The notes under the pieces are model-generated. The model did not search any database. It saw nothing but the letters and a program-made list of their open reading frames with translations, and had not been told where the DNA came from. A stretch of DNA of 64,000 nt from Azoarcus sp. PA01. Its GTDB lineage: Bacteria > Pseudomonadota > Gammaproteobacteria > Burkholderiales > Rhodocyclaceae. Every line of letters starts with the position of its first letter. Position 1 is the first letter of the stretch. The DNA lies in the NCBI GenBank assembly GCA_001274695.2, contig LARU01000004.1, positions 1,116,001 to 1,180,000 of the forward strand. Direction: 5' to 3'. Below are positions 53,537 through 62,588 of the stretch, one piece after another. The position numbers and the translations under genes were made by a program.

Positions 53537-54217
53537 TCAGCGGACGATGGCGATGCGCGACTGCAGCCGCTTCACGAGCCTCGAGAGCGCGAAGCAGATG
53601 ACGAAATACACCACCGCGACGGTGGTGTACATCTCGACCGGGCGCAGGTCGCGCTGCGTGATCTTGTCGGCCGCGCCGAAGAAATCGGTCGCGCCGATCG
53701 CATACACGAGCGACACGTCCTGGAACAGGATGATCGTCTGCGTCAGCAGCACCGGCAGCATGTTGCGGAAAGCCTGCGGCAGCACCACCAGGCGCATCGT
53801 CTGGCCGTACGTGAAGCCCATCGCGTAGCCTGCGGCGACCTGCCCGCGCGGCACCGACTGGATGCCCGAACGCATGATCTCGGAGTAATACGCGGCCTCG
53901 AACACGGTGAAGGTGAAGTACGCCGAATTCGCCGCGCCGATCGGCATCGGCTCTCCCGTGACCATCTGCAGCACCATCGGCAGGATCAGATAGAACGCGA
54001 GGATCACCTGCACCAGCGGCAGGCTGCGGAAGATGTTCACGTAGCCGGCGGCGAACCACTGCAACGGCATGATCGACGACAGGCGCATCAGCGCCAGGAC
54101 GGTGCCGATCAGGATCCCGCCGAGCATCGCCGTCAGGGTGACTTGCACGGTATAGCGCAGCCCTTGCGCGAGAAAACCCCAGTTCTCGATGATCACCGAG
54201 AAGTCGAAGTCGCTCAC
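53537..54217 (-). CDS. gltK: Glutamate/aspartate ABC transporter permease
   Basis: A 226-residue inner-membrane permease with five helices and the EAA loop EIMRSGIQSVPRGQVAAGYA. It starts at a GTG (54217) that overlaps the gltJ stop by four bases (GTGA). With GltJ it forms the membrane channel for glutamate and aspartate uptake. The large open frame running upstream to 55756 is a shadow. Confidence 0.92.
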   Translation of the reverse strand: MSDFDFSVIIENWGFLAQGLRYTVQVTLTAMLGGILIGTVLALMRLSSIMPLQWFAAGYVNIFRSLPLVQVILAFYLILPMVLQMVTGEPMPIGAANSAYFTFTVFEAAYYSEIMRSGIQSVPRGQVAAGYAMGFTYGQTMRLVVLPQAFRNMLPVLLTQTIILFQDVSLVYAIGATDFFGAADKITQRDLRPVEMYTTVAVVYFVICFALSRLVKRLQSRIAIVR

Positions 54218-54957
54218 GCCGCGCCTCCCCCTTTGCTGCCGACGATCAGGCCGGGCACCCGGGTGCGCCGCTCGATGAACGCGAGGAAGCGGTTCATCAG
54301 GAACGCGAGCGCGAAATACGCCAGCGTCACGACAATCGTGATCTCGAGCACCTGCGAGGTCTTCTCGATGATCTGCTTGTACTGGAAGTAGAGTTCGAGG
54401 ATGCCGACCGCGTAGGTGACGGCGGAATTCTTGAAGATGTTCATCGCTTCGGACGTCATCGCCGGCAACACGATGCGGTAAGCCATCGGCAGGCGCACGT
54501 GGCGATACGTCTGCCATTCGGTCAGCCCCAGCGCGAGCCCGGCGTCGCGCTGCCCGCGCGACAGCGAGTTGATGCCCGCCTTGACCTGCTCGGCGATGCG
54601 CGCGGCGGTATACAAACCGAGGCCGACGACCGCGATGACGATGTAAGGCAGATCCTGCTTCATCCACATGCCGATTTTTTCCGGCACCAGCTCGGGGACG
54701 ACGAAGAACCACATGAAAAGCTGGACGATCAGCGGAATGTTGCGGAACACGTCGACGTACGCGTCGCCGATCGCGACGAGCCAGCGCTTCGGCGTCGTGC
54801 GCATGACCCCGAGGGCCGAGCCGAGCACCAGCGCGAGCGCGAGCGACGCGAGCGACACGAGCGTCGTCCAGCCCAGCCCGGACAGTATCCAGTCGTAGTA
54901 CTTGAGACCGTCGTCGGTCTCGCGGAAGAAGAACAGCCAGTCCCAGTGATAATCCAT
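54214..54957 (-). CDS. gltJ: Glutamate/aspartate ABC transporter permease
   Basis: A 247-residue permease with five helices and the EAA loop EQVKAGINSLSRGQRDAGLA. The N-terminal YHWDWLFFFRETDDGLKYYD is typical of GltJ. It lies 96 bases after gltI, with a hairpin in the gap, and overlaps gltK by four bases. Confidence 0.92.
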   Translation of the reverse strand: MDYHWDWLFFFRETDDGLKYYDWILSGLGWTTLVSLASLALALVLGSALGVMRTTPKRWLVAIGDAYVDVFRNIPLIVQLFMWFFVVPELVPEKIGMWMKQDLPYIVIAVVGLGLYTAARIAEQVKAGINSLSRGQRDAGLALGLTEWQTYRHVRLPMAYRIVLPAMTSEAMNIFKNSAVTYAVGILELYFQYKQIIEKTSQVLEITIVVTLAYFALAFLMNRFLAFIERRTRVPGLIVGSKGGGAA

Positions 54958-55018
54958 CGCAACTCCCCGATTTGCCGCGACGGCAGGCGCTCAGGCCCGG
55001 CGAAAACGAAAAGGGAAA

Positions 55019-55044
55019 CAGCCGGGCACGCCTCCGCCCGGCTG
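55019..55044 (-). terminator. Hairpin between gltI and gltJ, partial terminator
   Basis: On the minus strand CAGCCGGGC-(8-base loop)-GCCCGGCTG, a perfect 9-base-pair stem, is followed by TTTCCCTTTTCGTTTT. It starts 10 bases after the gltI stop. Such a leaky terminator would let the binding protein be made in excess over the permease and ATPase. Confidence 0.7.
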
Positions 55045-55053
55045 CCCGGCGGC

Positions 55054-55950
55054 TTATTCGACGCCCTTGTCGGTCGGGTTCTCGAACGCGGCCTTCAGCG
55101 CGGGGCTCATCGGGAAGTTCAAGTTCACGTTGCGCGGCGGAATCGGCTTCATGAACCACTTGTCGTAGAGCTTCTCCGCGTCGCTCGACTTGATCAGTCC
55201 GACGAGCGTCTTGTCGACGATCGCCTTGAACGGCGCATCGTCCTTGCGCATCATCACGCCGTACGGCTCGTCGCGCAGCGACGGTCCGACGATCTCGAAC
55301 GCAGACGGATTCTTCGAACTCGCGATCAGGCCGGCGAGCAGGATGTCGTCCATGACGAACGCCGCCGCGCGCCCGCTCTCGACCATCAGGAACGAGTCGG
55401 CGTGGTCCTTGCCGTAGATGTTCTTGACGTTGATCGTCCTGCCTTTCTCGTTCTGCTTGATCAGCTCGTCCGACGTCGTGCCCGTCGTCGTCACGACCGG
55501 CTTGCCGTCGAGGTCGCCGATGTCGTCGATGCCGGAATCCTTGCGCACCCCCATGCGCACGCTGGTGATGAAGTACGCGACGCTGAAGCCCACCTGCTGC
55601 TGGCGCGCGACGCTGTTCGTCGTCGAGCCGCACTCGAGGTCGATCGTGCCGTTCTGCATCAGCGGAATGCGGTTCTGCGACGTCACCGGCTGGTATTTGA
55701 CCTGCAGGTTCGGCATCTTCAGCTCGGTCTTGACGGCATCGACGACCTTTGCACACAGGTCCATCGCATAGCCGACCGGCTTCTGGTTGGCATCGAGGTA
55801 GGAAAACGGCACCGACGACTCGCGGTGCCCGACAGTGATGGTGCCCGTATCCTTGATCTTCTGCAGCGTGCCGCTTGACTGTGCATGAGCGGGCGCGACC
55901 ATCGCGGCCGCGGACAGACTTAGCGCAATGACGGTGAGGGACTTGTGCAT
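55054..55950 (-). CDS. gltI: Glutamate/aspartate ABC transporter, periplasmic binding protein
   Basis: A 298-residue type II binding protein. The signal peptide MHKSLTVIALSLSAAAMVA ends at APAHAQ (about residue 23). GTITVGHRESSVPFSYLDAN, QPVTSQNRIPLMQNGTIDLE and GSTTNSVARQQQV are marks of the glutamate/aspartate group. ATG 55950 follows tggaggtattc. First gene of gltIJKL. Confidence 0.93.
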   Translation of the reverse strand: MHKSLTVIALSLSAAAMVAPAHAQSSGTLQKIKDTGTITVGHRESSVPFSYLDANQKPVGYAMDLCAKVVDAVKTELKMPNLQVKYQPVTSQNRIPLMQNGTIDLECGSTTNSVARQQQVGFSVAYFITSVRMGVRKDSGIDDIGDLDGKPVVTTTGTTSDELIKQNEKGRTINVKNIYGKDHADSFLMVESGRAAAFVMDDILLAGLIASSKNPSAFEIVGPSLRDEPYGVMMRKDDAPFKAIVDKTLVGLIKSSDAEKLYDKWFMKPIPPRNVNLNFPMSPALKAAFENPTDKGVE

Positions 55951-56286
55951 GAATACCTCCAGTCTTGGTTCAGGATCGACGAATTCTCGCCGCGTAAGGC
56001 AACGGAAGCGCACGAACGTGACATTTCCTGCTGCCATCCTAAACCAACGCTCCCGCACGAGATATCCCGGTGTACTCGAGCCACCCGTTAGCAAGTATGC
56101 ATGCGGGCCGCGAGCGGCGGGCAGCAGGCGCCGCCGCCCGACGCCAAAAGGTTCGGGCGGCGCGCAAAGCGGGGCCCCGAAAGGACCGTGAGCCCGTGCG
56201 GGAGCGCGGTGTGAATTGCAAAAAGCGGGGTGCAAAAAGCGGGGCTTTCGGGCGCATCGCTTTCTGCTACAATGCGCGCCTTCCAC
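55951..56286. other. Non-coding stretch upstream of gltI and tRNA-Ser
   Basis: This 336-base gap separates divergent gltI and tRNA-Ser. Near the tRNA it holds a 14-base tandem repeat (GCAAAAAGCGGGGY at 56218-56231 and 56232-56245) and a TACAAT -10-like box at 56268-56273 with a weak TTTCGG 16 bases upstream, the likely tRNA promoter. I see no gene. Confidence 0.55.
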
Positions 56287-56377
56287 GGAGAGGTGGATGA
56301 GTGGTTTAAGTCGCACGCCTGGAAAGCGTGTTTGGGATAATATCCCAACGCGGGTTCGAATCCCGCCCTCTCCGCCA
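56287..56377 (+). tRNA. tRNA-Ser (anticodon GGA)
   Basis: The 91-base gene folds as a class II tRNA: acceptor GGAGAGG/CCTCTCC, anticodon stem CACGC/GCGTG with loop CTGGAAA (anticodon GGA, reads UCC/UCU), a long variable arm TTGGGATAATATCCCA, and T arm GCGGGTTCGAATCCCGC. The discriminator G and 3' CCA are encoded. No integrated element follows it. Confidence 0.96.
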
Positions 56378-56385
56378 GACACTTG

Positions 56386-56439
56386 AAAAGGCCATACTCC
56401 CGAGTCGAAACAGCGACTTGATGGATAAGGCCTTTTTTA
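56386..56439 (+). terminator. Terminator of tRNA-Ser
   Basis: AAAAGGCC at 56386-56393 pairs with GGCCTTTT, enclosing a second small stem (AGTCG/CGACT), and the structure ends in TTTTTT. It starts nine bases after the tRNA and fits a rho-independent end. Confidence 0.65.
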
Positions 56440-56523
56440 TTTCCCCCTGGTCTTGCCCCACGCCGCCTTTGCCGCCGATCGCCTCCTGCGGGAGCGGCCT
56501 GCGATCGTTCCTCGACGGTAGCT

Positions 56524-57762
56524 TCAATCGCCCGGCGGCCCTTCGCAGCCGACGCCGCCGTTCGCACGCGCCCGGACGAACAGCGGCGCGAGGTAAGTGC
56601 AGCACAGCGCGAACGCCACTACCCACGCGACGCTTGCGGCGCTCATCCACGCCGCACCATCGCCGCCCGCTCCGGCCGCGACCGCACGCATGACGGCGGC
56701 AGCGACGAGCAGCGCGGCGCTGAGCGGAATCCACCGGCGCTCGTCGAGCGGATAGCCGCCATGCGTGCGCCCGGCGATGCAGACGACGACGAATACGCTC
56801 AGGCCGAGTGCCCCGACGGTCAATAGGTGACGGCCGCTGCCGACGGCGCCGTCGCCAGTGATCAGCGCCAGTCCGATCAGGCCGAAGCCCGCCCCCATCA
56901 GCACATACACCAGATACAGCATCAAGGGCCAGCGCCGGAAAAGCGGGCGGCCGACGTGCCAGTCGTTGAGCAGATTGAAGAGCGCCGCCGACGCGGCGAG
57001 CGCGAGCCAGCCGCCGAGCCGGGCACCCGGCGCGACGAACTCGACAGCAGTGTAGAGGCCGATGCAGACGATCGCGAGATTGCGCCGCGGCGGGCGGGCG
57101 CGATATTCGTCCCGCAGCGTGCCGCCTTTTTCGCGCCACGTGTCGATCGACGCATTGACGATGCGCATCGAGATGCGGCTCAGCGCGACGACGATCAGGA
57201 TCATCAGCACGCCGACCATCGCGTGGAGCCAGCGCGCGGGCGAAGCGCCGCTCAACGCGTCAGCGTAGAAGCCGGCGACCAGCACCGTCAGCGCGATCAG
57301 CGCCCAGAGAAAAGACAGGTGGCGGCGCTCGGGGTGACGCCACAGGCGCGGCGCGAGCAGGAAGATCAGCCCGGCGAGCAGCGCGAGATGGGCGAGCGCC
57401 GAGACGATCAACGCGGGGGCGCCGACGGCTCCCGACAACCAGAACGCCACCCGACCCGTCAGCCACGACACCGCGAGCAGACGCACCGCGCGCGGGCCGA
57501 TCGCCGGGCTGCGCGTGAATTCAGGCACTGCGGTGAGCGCGAAACCGGCGACCGCCGCGAGCCCGAAGCCGAACAGCAGTTCGTGCGCGTGCCAGATGAA
57601 AGCTCCGCCGGGCGTGGCGGGCAGCGGCACACCCCCGGCGAGGAAAGCGCCCCAGCCCAGAACGAGCAGCGGCGCCGACAGCACGGCGAACAGGAAGAAG
57701 GAGCGGAAACCGCACAGCCAGACAGGGTGATCGACGGACCACAGGCGCCGCAACGTCAACAT
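56524..57762 (-). CDS. nnrS: NnrS family membrane protein (second copy)
   Basis: A 412-residue NnrS protein with about twelve helices: HPVWLCGFRSFFLFAVLSAP and IWHAHELLFGFGLAAVAGFA are the conserved N-terminal motifs. It is distant from the copy at 29938-31101. Its ATG lies seven bases inside the end of the ATPase gene, so it belongs to the TonB receptor/ABC operon. A link between NnrS (thought to bind heme or copper) and a metal-regulated uptake system is suggested by this coupling. Confidence 0.88.
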   Translation of the reverse strand: MLTLRRLWSVDHPVWLCGFRSFFLFAVLSAPLLVLGWGAFLAGGVPLPATPGGAFIWHAHELLFGFGLAAVAGFALTAVPEFTRSPAIGPRAVRLLAVSWLTGRVAFWLSGAVGAPALIVSALAHLALLAGLIFLLAPRLWRHPERRHLSFLWALIALTVLVAGFYADALSGASPARWLHAMVGVLMILIVVALSRISMRIVNASIDTWREKGGTLRDEYRARPPRRNLAIVCIGLYTAVEFVAPGARLGGWLALAASAALFNLLNDWHVGRPLFRRWPLMLYLVYVLMGAGFGLIGLALITGDGAVGSGRHLLTVGALGLSVFVVVCIAGRTHGGYPLDERRWIPLSAALLVAAAVMRAVAAGAGGDGAAWMSAASVAWVVAFALCCTYLAPLFVRARANGGVGCEGPPGD

Positions 57763-58613
57763 GAGCTCGCCCTCTTTGCCTTCGCGGTCGACGCCGGCGC
57801 TGCGTGCAAGGAGTCCGGGGTAAGCCGGGCCGACTCGACAGCGCGTACATGAAACGCTGTGCCGGCCGCCGTCGGCACGGCCCCGAGACCGAAACTCTGT
57901 CGCACCGCCGGCACCTGCAGCAGTTCGGCCGTGCGGTGATACGTGTGCGCTTCGTCGCGGTCGCTCGCGGCCGTCGGCAGATCGACGCGATACACGATGC
58001 GGCCGGGCTCGGGGGCCATGACGAGAATCGTGTCGGCGAGCCGGACCGCTTCCATCAGGTCGTGAGTGATCATCAGCACCGCGAGCCCGTGCTCGCGCTG
58101 GTGGTCGAGAAGCAGGCGGTGCAGCTGGCCTTTCAGGCCGATGTCGAGCGCCGAGAAAGGCTCGTCCATGAGCAGCAGGTCGGGCGCGAGCACCAGCGCG
58201 CGGGCCAGCGCGACCCGGCTCTGCATCCCGCCGGAGAGCGCGTGCGGAAACTGATCCAGCGCGAGGTCGTCGAGGCCGACCGCCCGGGCGACGGCCTCGC
58301 TACGGCGGATCCGTTCCGCGGACGGGACGCCGGCGGCTTTCAGGCCGAGCGCGATGTTGTCCCGCGCCGTTTTCCACGGCAACAGCCGAGGCTGCTGGAA
58401 CATCACTGCCGGACGCGCGAAGCTGTTTTCGACCTGGCCGCGCTGCACCGGCACGAGCCCGGCGCACAGGTGCAGCAGCGTCGTCTTGCCGCAGCCCGAA
58501 GGGCCGACCAGGGCCATCACCCGCCCTGCGTCGAGCGTGAGGTCGATGTCGTCGAGCACCGTTTTCAGCGCATACGCGTGAGCGACTCCGGCGACTGCCA
58601 GGCGCGGATTCAT
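57756..58613 (-). CDS. ABC transporter ATP-binding protein, nitrate/sulfonate/taurine type
   Basis: A 285-residue ATPase of the SsuB/TauB class. Walker A GPSGCGKTTLLHLC, Q-loop QQPRLLPW, signature LSGGMQSRVALARAL, Walker B LLLMDEPFSALD and H-loop ITHDLMEAVRLAD are complete. A C-terminal extension of about 50 residues after ELLQVPAV is unusual. The ATG overlaps the permease stop (ATGA), and the end overlaps the nnrS start by seven bases. Confidence 0.89.
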   Translation of the reverse strand: MNPRLAVAGVAHAYALKTVLDDIDLTLDAGRVMALVGPSGCGKTTLLHLCAGLVPVQRGQVENSFARPAVMFQQPRLLPWKTARDNIALGLKAAGVPSAERIRRSEAVARAVGLDDLALDQFPHALSGGMQSRVALARALVLAPDLLLMDEPFSALDIGLKGQLHRLLLDHQREHGLAVLMITHDLMEAVRLADTILVMAPEPGRIVYRVDLPTAASDRDEAHTYHRTAELLQVPAVRQSFGLGAVPTAAGTAFHVRAVESARLTPDSLHAAPASTAKAKRASSC

Positions 58614-59401
58614 ACGAAATTCTCCCGCCAGCGCTCGACTTCGCGCTTGATCGGTTCGAGCACGAGGTATTCGACCGCCAGCAGGCTGCCGACGACCGCA
58701 CAGATCCACGCCAGCGTGCCGGCGGTGTCGAGGTGCGAACGGGTCACCGCCAGCGCGGCGCCGACGCCGTCGCTCGACGACAGCAGCTCGGCCATCACGA
58801 CGACTTTCCACGCGGTGCCGAGCGCGGTGATCCACGCCGGGAAAAGATACGAGACGACGTGCGGCAGATAGAGGTCGAAAAACTTCATCCGCGCCGACAG
58901 CCGGAACGCATGCGCCATGTCTTTCAGATGATGGTCGAGCGTGCGCGTGCCCTGCAGCGCGCCGACGAAGATCACCGGAAAACACGCGACGACGACGGTG
59001 AACACCGGGGTGCCGTCCGACGCGCCGAACCACAGCATCGCGAGCACCAGCCAGGCGATCGGCGGCGTCCCGAGCAAGACCGTCACGAGCGGGCGCGACA
59101 TCATCGACGCGGTCACCGACACGCCGGCGGCGAGCCCCAGCGCAGTGCCGATCGCGACCGCGATCGCGAGCCCGATCAGCGCACGTCGCGCCGTGACGGC
59201 GAGTTCCGGCCACGCGGCTCCGGTCGTGACGAGGTCGGCGAGCGTGGCGAACGTCGTCAGAGGATCGGGCAGGACCAGCGACCCGTAAATCGCGCTGCCG
59301 CCTTCCCACGCCGCCAGCAACAGCAGCAGGCTCGCGATCGCGCCCCATCCGCTCCACAGGTAGGCCGGCAAGCCGCCGAACCACGCTCGCAGCAGCATCA
59401 T
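58610..59401 (-). CDS. ABC transporter permease, nitrate/sulfonate/taurine type
   Basis: A 263-residue permease with six helices and the EAA loop DMAHAFRLSARMKFFDLYLP. It resembles SsuC/TauC/ThiX permeases. It starts 10 bases after the binding protein stop and overlaps the ATPase start (ATGA). Together with the ATPase and binding protein it forms a complete importer. Confidence 0.89.
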   Translation of the reverse strand: MMLLRAWFGGLPAYLWSGWGAIASLLLLLAAWEGGSAIYGSLVLPDPLTTFATLADLVTTGAAWPELAVTARRALIGLAIAVAIGTALGLAAGVSVTASMMSRPLVTVLLGTPPIAWLVLAMLWFGASDGTPVFTVVVACFPVIFVGALQGTRTLDHHLKDMAHAFRLSARMKFFDLYLPHVVSYLFPAWITALGTAWKVVVMAELLSSSDGVGAALAVTRSHLDTAGTLAWICAVVGSLLAVEYLVLEPIKREVERWRENFV

Positions 59402-59411
59402 GACTGCACGC

Positions 59412-60425
59412 TCACGGCTTGCAATCGGCGCATTTGCCGCCGTAGAACGCGTCGCCCGGCAGCTTGCCGCCGATCAGTGCGGGGTTGCGCGCCTTGAGCT
59501 GTTCGAAGAAGAACGCGAGCGCATCGCGCGCCTGCGTCGCCGGCACGGCGTCGAGCTGGCTCACGCCGATCGCATCCGAAACAGCTTTGGCGCTGAGGAT
59601 GTCGATGTGCTTGGCGACCATCTGGCCGCATTCGAGGGCGTTCGTCCGGCACCACGCAAGCGACGCGGCGTAGGCCGCCTCGATGCGCGCGAGGACGTCG
59701 GGCTGCGCGCGAACCGCACCGACCGCGGCGATGCCGGCCTGCGGGATGCGGGTGCTGCGCGCATACAGGCGTCCCCATTCCTGCTGGAAATCGACGCTAC
59801 GGTGCAGTTCCGGCGCGACGATGCCGAGCGGGAAGGACTTCGTCTTGCGCAACGCCATCGACACCGCCGGCTCGGCCAGCAGCGCGTGATCCACGCGCCG
59901 CATCACGAGCAGCTGCATCGCATCGACCGGCGTCGCGACGTAGCGCAGGCGGAAATCCTTGCGCGCATCGAGGCCCTGACGCGCGGCGAGGAGCTGGAAC
60001 ATGATGTCCGGCATGTCGCCGCGGAACGGCATCGCGATCTCCTCGCCGCGGAAGTCGGCGAGCGTCTTCCTGTCCGGCGAGCGCGACACCATCCACAGCG
60101 CGCCCCACGTCGACACGTTCAGCAGCGTGACCGGCGCGCCGCGGTTGTGCAGGTTCGCGGCGACGTTGGTCGGCATCGCCAGGACGTCGGCCTGGCCGTC
60201 GAGCGCCATCGCGCGCAACTGGTCCGGGTCGCGCCACTGGACGAAGCTCACGGAGTCGGCGAGATCGGCGAGCGCGCCGGTCTCGACGATGTGGATCAGC
60301 GGCGCCGACACGACCGCGCCGGGGCCGCCGAGGACGAGGCGCGGCAGCTTCTCCGCGTGTGCGGCAAGCGGCGACAGCACCACCGCGAGCAGGCCGAGGA
60401 CGCGGAAGAAGCGCCGGATGCCCAT
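59412..60425 (-). CDS. ABC transporter periplasmic binding protein, SsuA/THI5-like
   Basis: A 337-residue exported binding protein. The signal peptide MGIRRFFRVLGLLAVVLSPL ends at AHA (about residue 24). LVLGGPGAVVSAPLIHIVET and MALDGQADVLAMPTNVAANL match the NitT/TauT family. The C-terminus YGGKCADCKP has a CxxC that could bind metal, which is unusual. The ATG shares one base with the TonB receptor stop (TGATG). The ligand is unknown; Fur control suggests an iron or copper complex rather than a sulfonate. Confidence 0.85.
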   Translation of the reverse strand: MGIRRFFRVLGLLAVVLSPLAAHAEKLPRLVLGGPGAVVSAPLIHIVETGALADLADSVSFVQWRDPDQLRAMALDGQADVLAMPTNVAANLHNRGAPVTLLNVSTWGALWMVSRSPDRKTLADFRGEEIAMPFRGDMPDIMFQLLAARQGLDARKDFRLRYVATPVDAMQLLVMRRVDHALLAEPAVSMALRKTKSFPLGIVAPELHRSVDFQQEWGRLYARSTRIPQAGIAAVGAVRAQPDVLARIEAAYAASLAWCRTNALECGQMVAKHIDILSAKAVSDAIGVSQLDAVPATQARDALAFFFEQLKARNPALIGGKLPGDAFYGGKCADCKP

Positions 60426-62488
60426 CAGAACTGCCCCTGCCACGACACCATCAGGCTGCGGCCCGGCGCGTCGATCTCCATCCCGGACACGCCTTCGGTG
60501 AGGTGCTCGTGGTACGGCTTGTCGAACGCGTTCTTCAGGGCGACGCGCACGCGCTGGCGCTGACCGTGCCAGGTCGCGCCGAAGTCCGCGGTCGCGAAGC
60601 CGGACGTCTCGTTCTCCGTTCCGGCCGCGAACATGGTCGCGACGCGGTCCTGCTTGCGCACCAAGCGCAGCGTCGCGTCCGCGGTCCACGCCGCGGCCAC
60701 CCTGCCCTCCCAGCCGAGCGACATTTCATCGGCCGGCATCTGGAACAGCGGCTCGTCGAGGTCCTCGTTCTCGCCGCGCACGCGCGAGTACGACGCCGTC
60801 AGCCATTGCCCCCGCACGGCCTGCCAGCGCGCCTCGGCTTCTACGCCGACAAGCGTCGCGCGGCCGAGATTGAACGTTTCCTTGCAGGCGCTGGCGTTGG
60901 CCGGCGGGCAGCGGTTCGTGCCGGGCGCGCCGGAGACGTTGCGCCCGGTGATGTAGTCGGTGATGCGCGTGCGATACGCGGACAGCGCGTAGCTGACGTC
61001 GTCGTCGGCGCCTTTCAGGCCGATTTCGAACTGCGTCGCGATCTCCGGCTCGATCTGCGGGTTGCCGACGTAGTAATAGCCGTCGCTGCGCGGCGACGAC
61101 TCGAAGCGCTCGCGCATCTCGCCGGCGCGGAACGCCCGCGAAACGTTGGCATACGGCCGCAGCAGCTTCGACACTTCGTAGATCGCGCCGAGACTGCCCG
61201 ACGTCGCGCTGTCGCTGCGCTCCAGGCCCCGCGTGATCGCGCCGTTGTTCACCGAATCGGCCTCGCCTTCGACCCAGTCGCGGCGCAGCCCGGCGAGCAC
61301 GTTGAGGCGACCGAAGCGCATGTCGTCCTGCACGAACACGCCCACCGCTTCGATGCGCCCGTCGTCGAACGGATCGTTACGGCCTCTCGCGAACGTCGGC
61401 GGGCTGCTGATGAAACGTTCGGGCGACGCTTCCATCTGCCACGCATTGACGCCGAAAGACAGCAGATGCTCCGGATGCGCGAGCCAGTCGGCGCGGGCAT
61501 CGAGTCCGTCAGTGACGAACGTGACGTTGGTGTCGGAGAAGTCGCGCCCGAGCGGCCCTTTCGCACGCGCCGCGATGTTGCGCTCCATCTCCTGCCGATA
61601 CACGCGAACGTCGACATTCACCGGCGTGTCGCCCGAGCCGCGCCGGCTGTACCCGATTTCGGCGAGCTCGCGGGTCTGCGACGGCGAGTGGATGATCGAG
61701 CTGCGGATCTGCGGATGCGGATGCGGCTTGATCGAACCCGGGTGCGACACGTCCTTGTCCTCGTGCTGCTGCAGCGACAGTCGCAACTGCTGGGAAGCAT
61801 CGAGGCGAAAGCGGTACTGCGCGATGAAGCTGTCCGAGTCGTAATCGGTGTCGTCGACCTCACCGTCCGGAGCGCGGTAATCGCCGATCCGCGCGAGCGA
61901 CGCGCCGAGCATCAGCGCGTGATCGCCGCCCGACGCATTCATCACCGCCGTGCCGCGCACGCCGTCGTTCGCGGTTTCGTACTCGGCGCCGAGCCGCGTC
62001 TGCACGCCGGGCTCGAAGCGCGCCTGCGGCAGAAGGACGTTGATCGCGCCGCCGAGCGCGCCGGTGCCGTACAGGACCGAAGCCGGTCCGCGCACGACTT
62101 CGATGCGCTCCGCCAGCCCGAGCGACATGAACGACGCGATCGCGCCGGCGGGCTGCGCCGAATTGAGCCGCATGCCGTCGACGAGAAGGACGACGCTTTC
62201 CTTCTTCAGGCCGCGGATCACCGGATTCTGCCCCTGCGCACCGTCGCTCGCGACCGCGAGGCCCGGATGGCCGCGCAAGGCTTCGCCGACATTGTCCGCA
62301 CCGCGGTCGAGCCACTCCTCGCGCTCGACTGCCGTCACCGACGCCGGCGTTTCGGCATTCGCTGAAGCGTAGCCTTTCGCCGTCACGGTCACGTCGGAGA
62401 GCCGCGCCGCTTCGTCGGCGTGGGAAGAAAAGGAAGAAAAAGCGCAGGCGAGCGCGGCGTACAGTACGCCCGGACGGAAAGTCGGCAT
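60425..62488 (-). CDS. TonB-dependent outer membrane receptor
   Basis: A 687-residue outer-membrane beta-barrel transporter. The signal peptide covers about residues 1-24, the plug domain includes LSDVTVTAKGYASANAETPA (TonB box region), NPVIRGLKKESVVLLVDGMR and ERIEVVRGPASVLYGTGALG, and the barrel ends in the typical SLMVSWQGQF with final phenylalanine. A histidine-rich loop (SIKPHPHPQIRSS) could bind a metal complex. ATG 62488 starts MPTFRPGVLYAALACAFSSF; the frame to 62578 crosses the promoter. First gene of the operon, controlled by a Fur-box-like site. Confidence 0.91.
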   Translation of the reverse strand: MPTFRPGVLYAALACAFSSFSSHADEAARLSDVTVTAKGYASANAETPASVTAVEREEWLDRGADNVGEALRGHPGLAVASDGAQGQNPVIRGLKKESVVLLVDGMRLNSAQPAGAIASFMSLGLAERIEVVRGPASVLYGTGALGGAINVLLPQARFEPGVQTRLGAEYETANDGVRGTAVMNASGGDHALMLGASLARIGDYRAPDGEVDDTDYDSDSFIAQYRFRLDASQQLRLSLQQHEDKDVSHPGSIKPHPHPQIRSSIIHSPSQTRELAEIGYSRRGSGDTPVNVDVRVYRQEMERNIAARAKGPLGRDFSDTNVTFVTDGLDARADWLAHPEHLLSFGVNAWQMEASPERFISSPPTFARGRNDPFDDGRIEAVGVFVQDDMRFGRLNVLAGLRRDWVEGEADSVNNGAITRGLERSDSATSGSLGAIYEVSKLLRPYANVSRAFRAGEMRERFESSPRSDGYYYVGNPQIEPEIATQFEIGLKGADDDVSYALSAYRTRITDYITGRNVSGAPGTNRCPPANASACKETFNLGRATLVGVEAEARWQAVRGQWLTASYSRVRGENEDLDEPLFQMPADEMSLGWEGRVAAAWTADATLRLVRKQDRVATMFAAGTENETSGFATADFGATWHGQRQRVRVALKNAFDKPYHEHLTEGVSGMEIDAPGRSLMVSWQGQF

Positions 62489-62560
62489 CGAGGAACCCGG
62501 TGGGAAACGGTGCTGGCTGGCGTCCTGCTGGCTGACCGTTGGTTGCAAAAAGTTGCAATC

Positions 62561-62588
62561 ACTGTACAGAAATGTCAATCATTCTCAA
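62561..62588 (-). promoter_or_regulatory. Promoter with Fur-box-like site for the TonB/ABC/NnrS operon
   Basis: On the minus strand TTGAGA (62588-62583) and TACAGT (62566-62561) are 16 bases apart. TGAGAATGATTGACA (62587-62573) matches 12 of 15 bases of the Fur 7-1-7 motif TGATAATNATTATCA and overlaps the -35 and spacer. The predicted leader is about 66 bases. This suggests repression when iron is sufficient. Confidence 0.65.
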
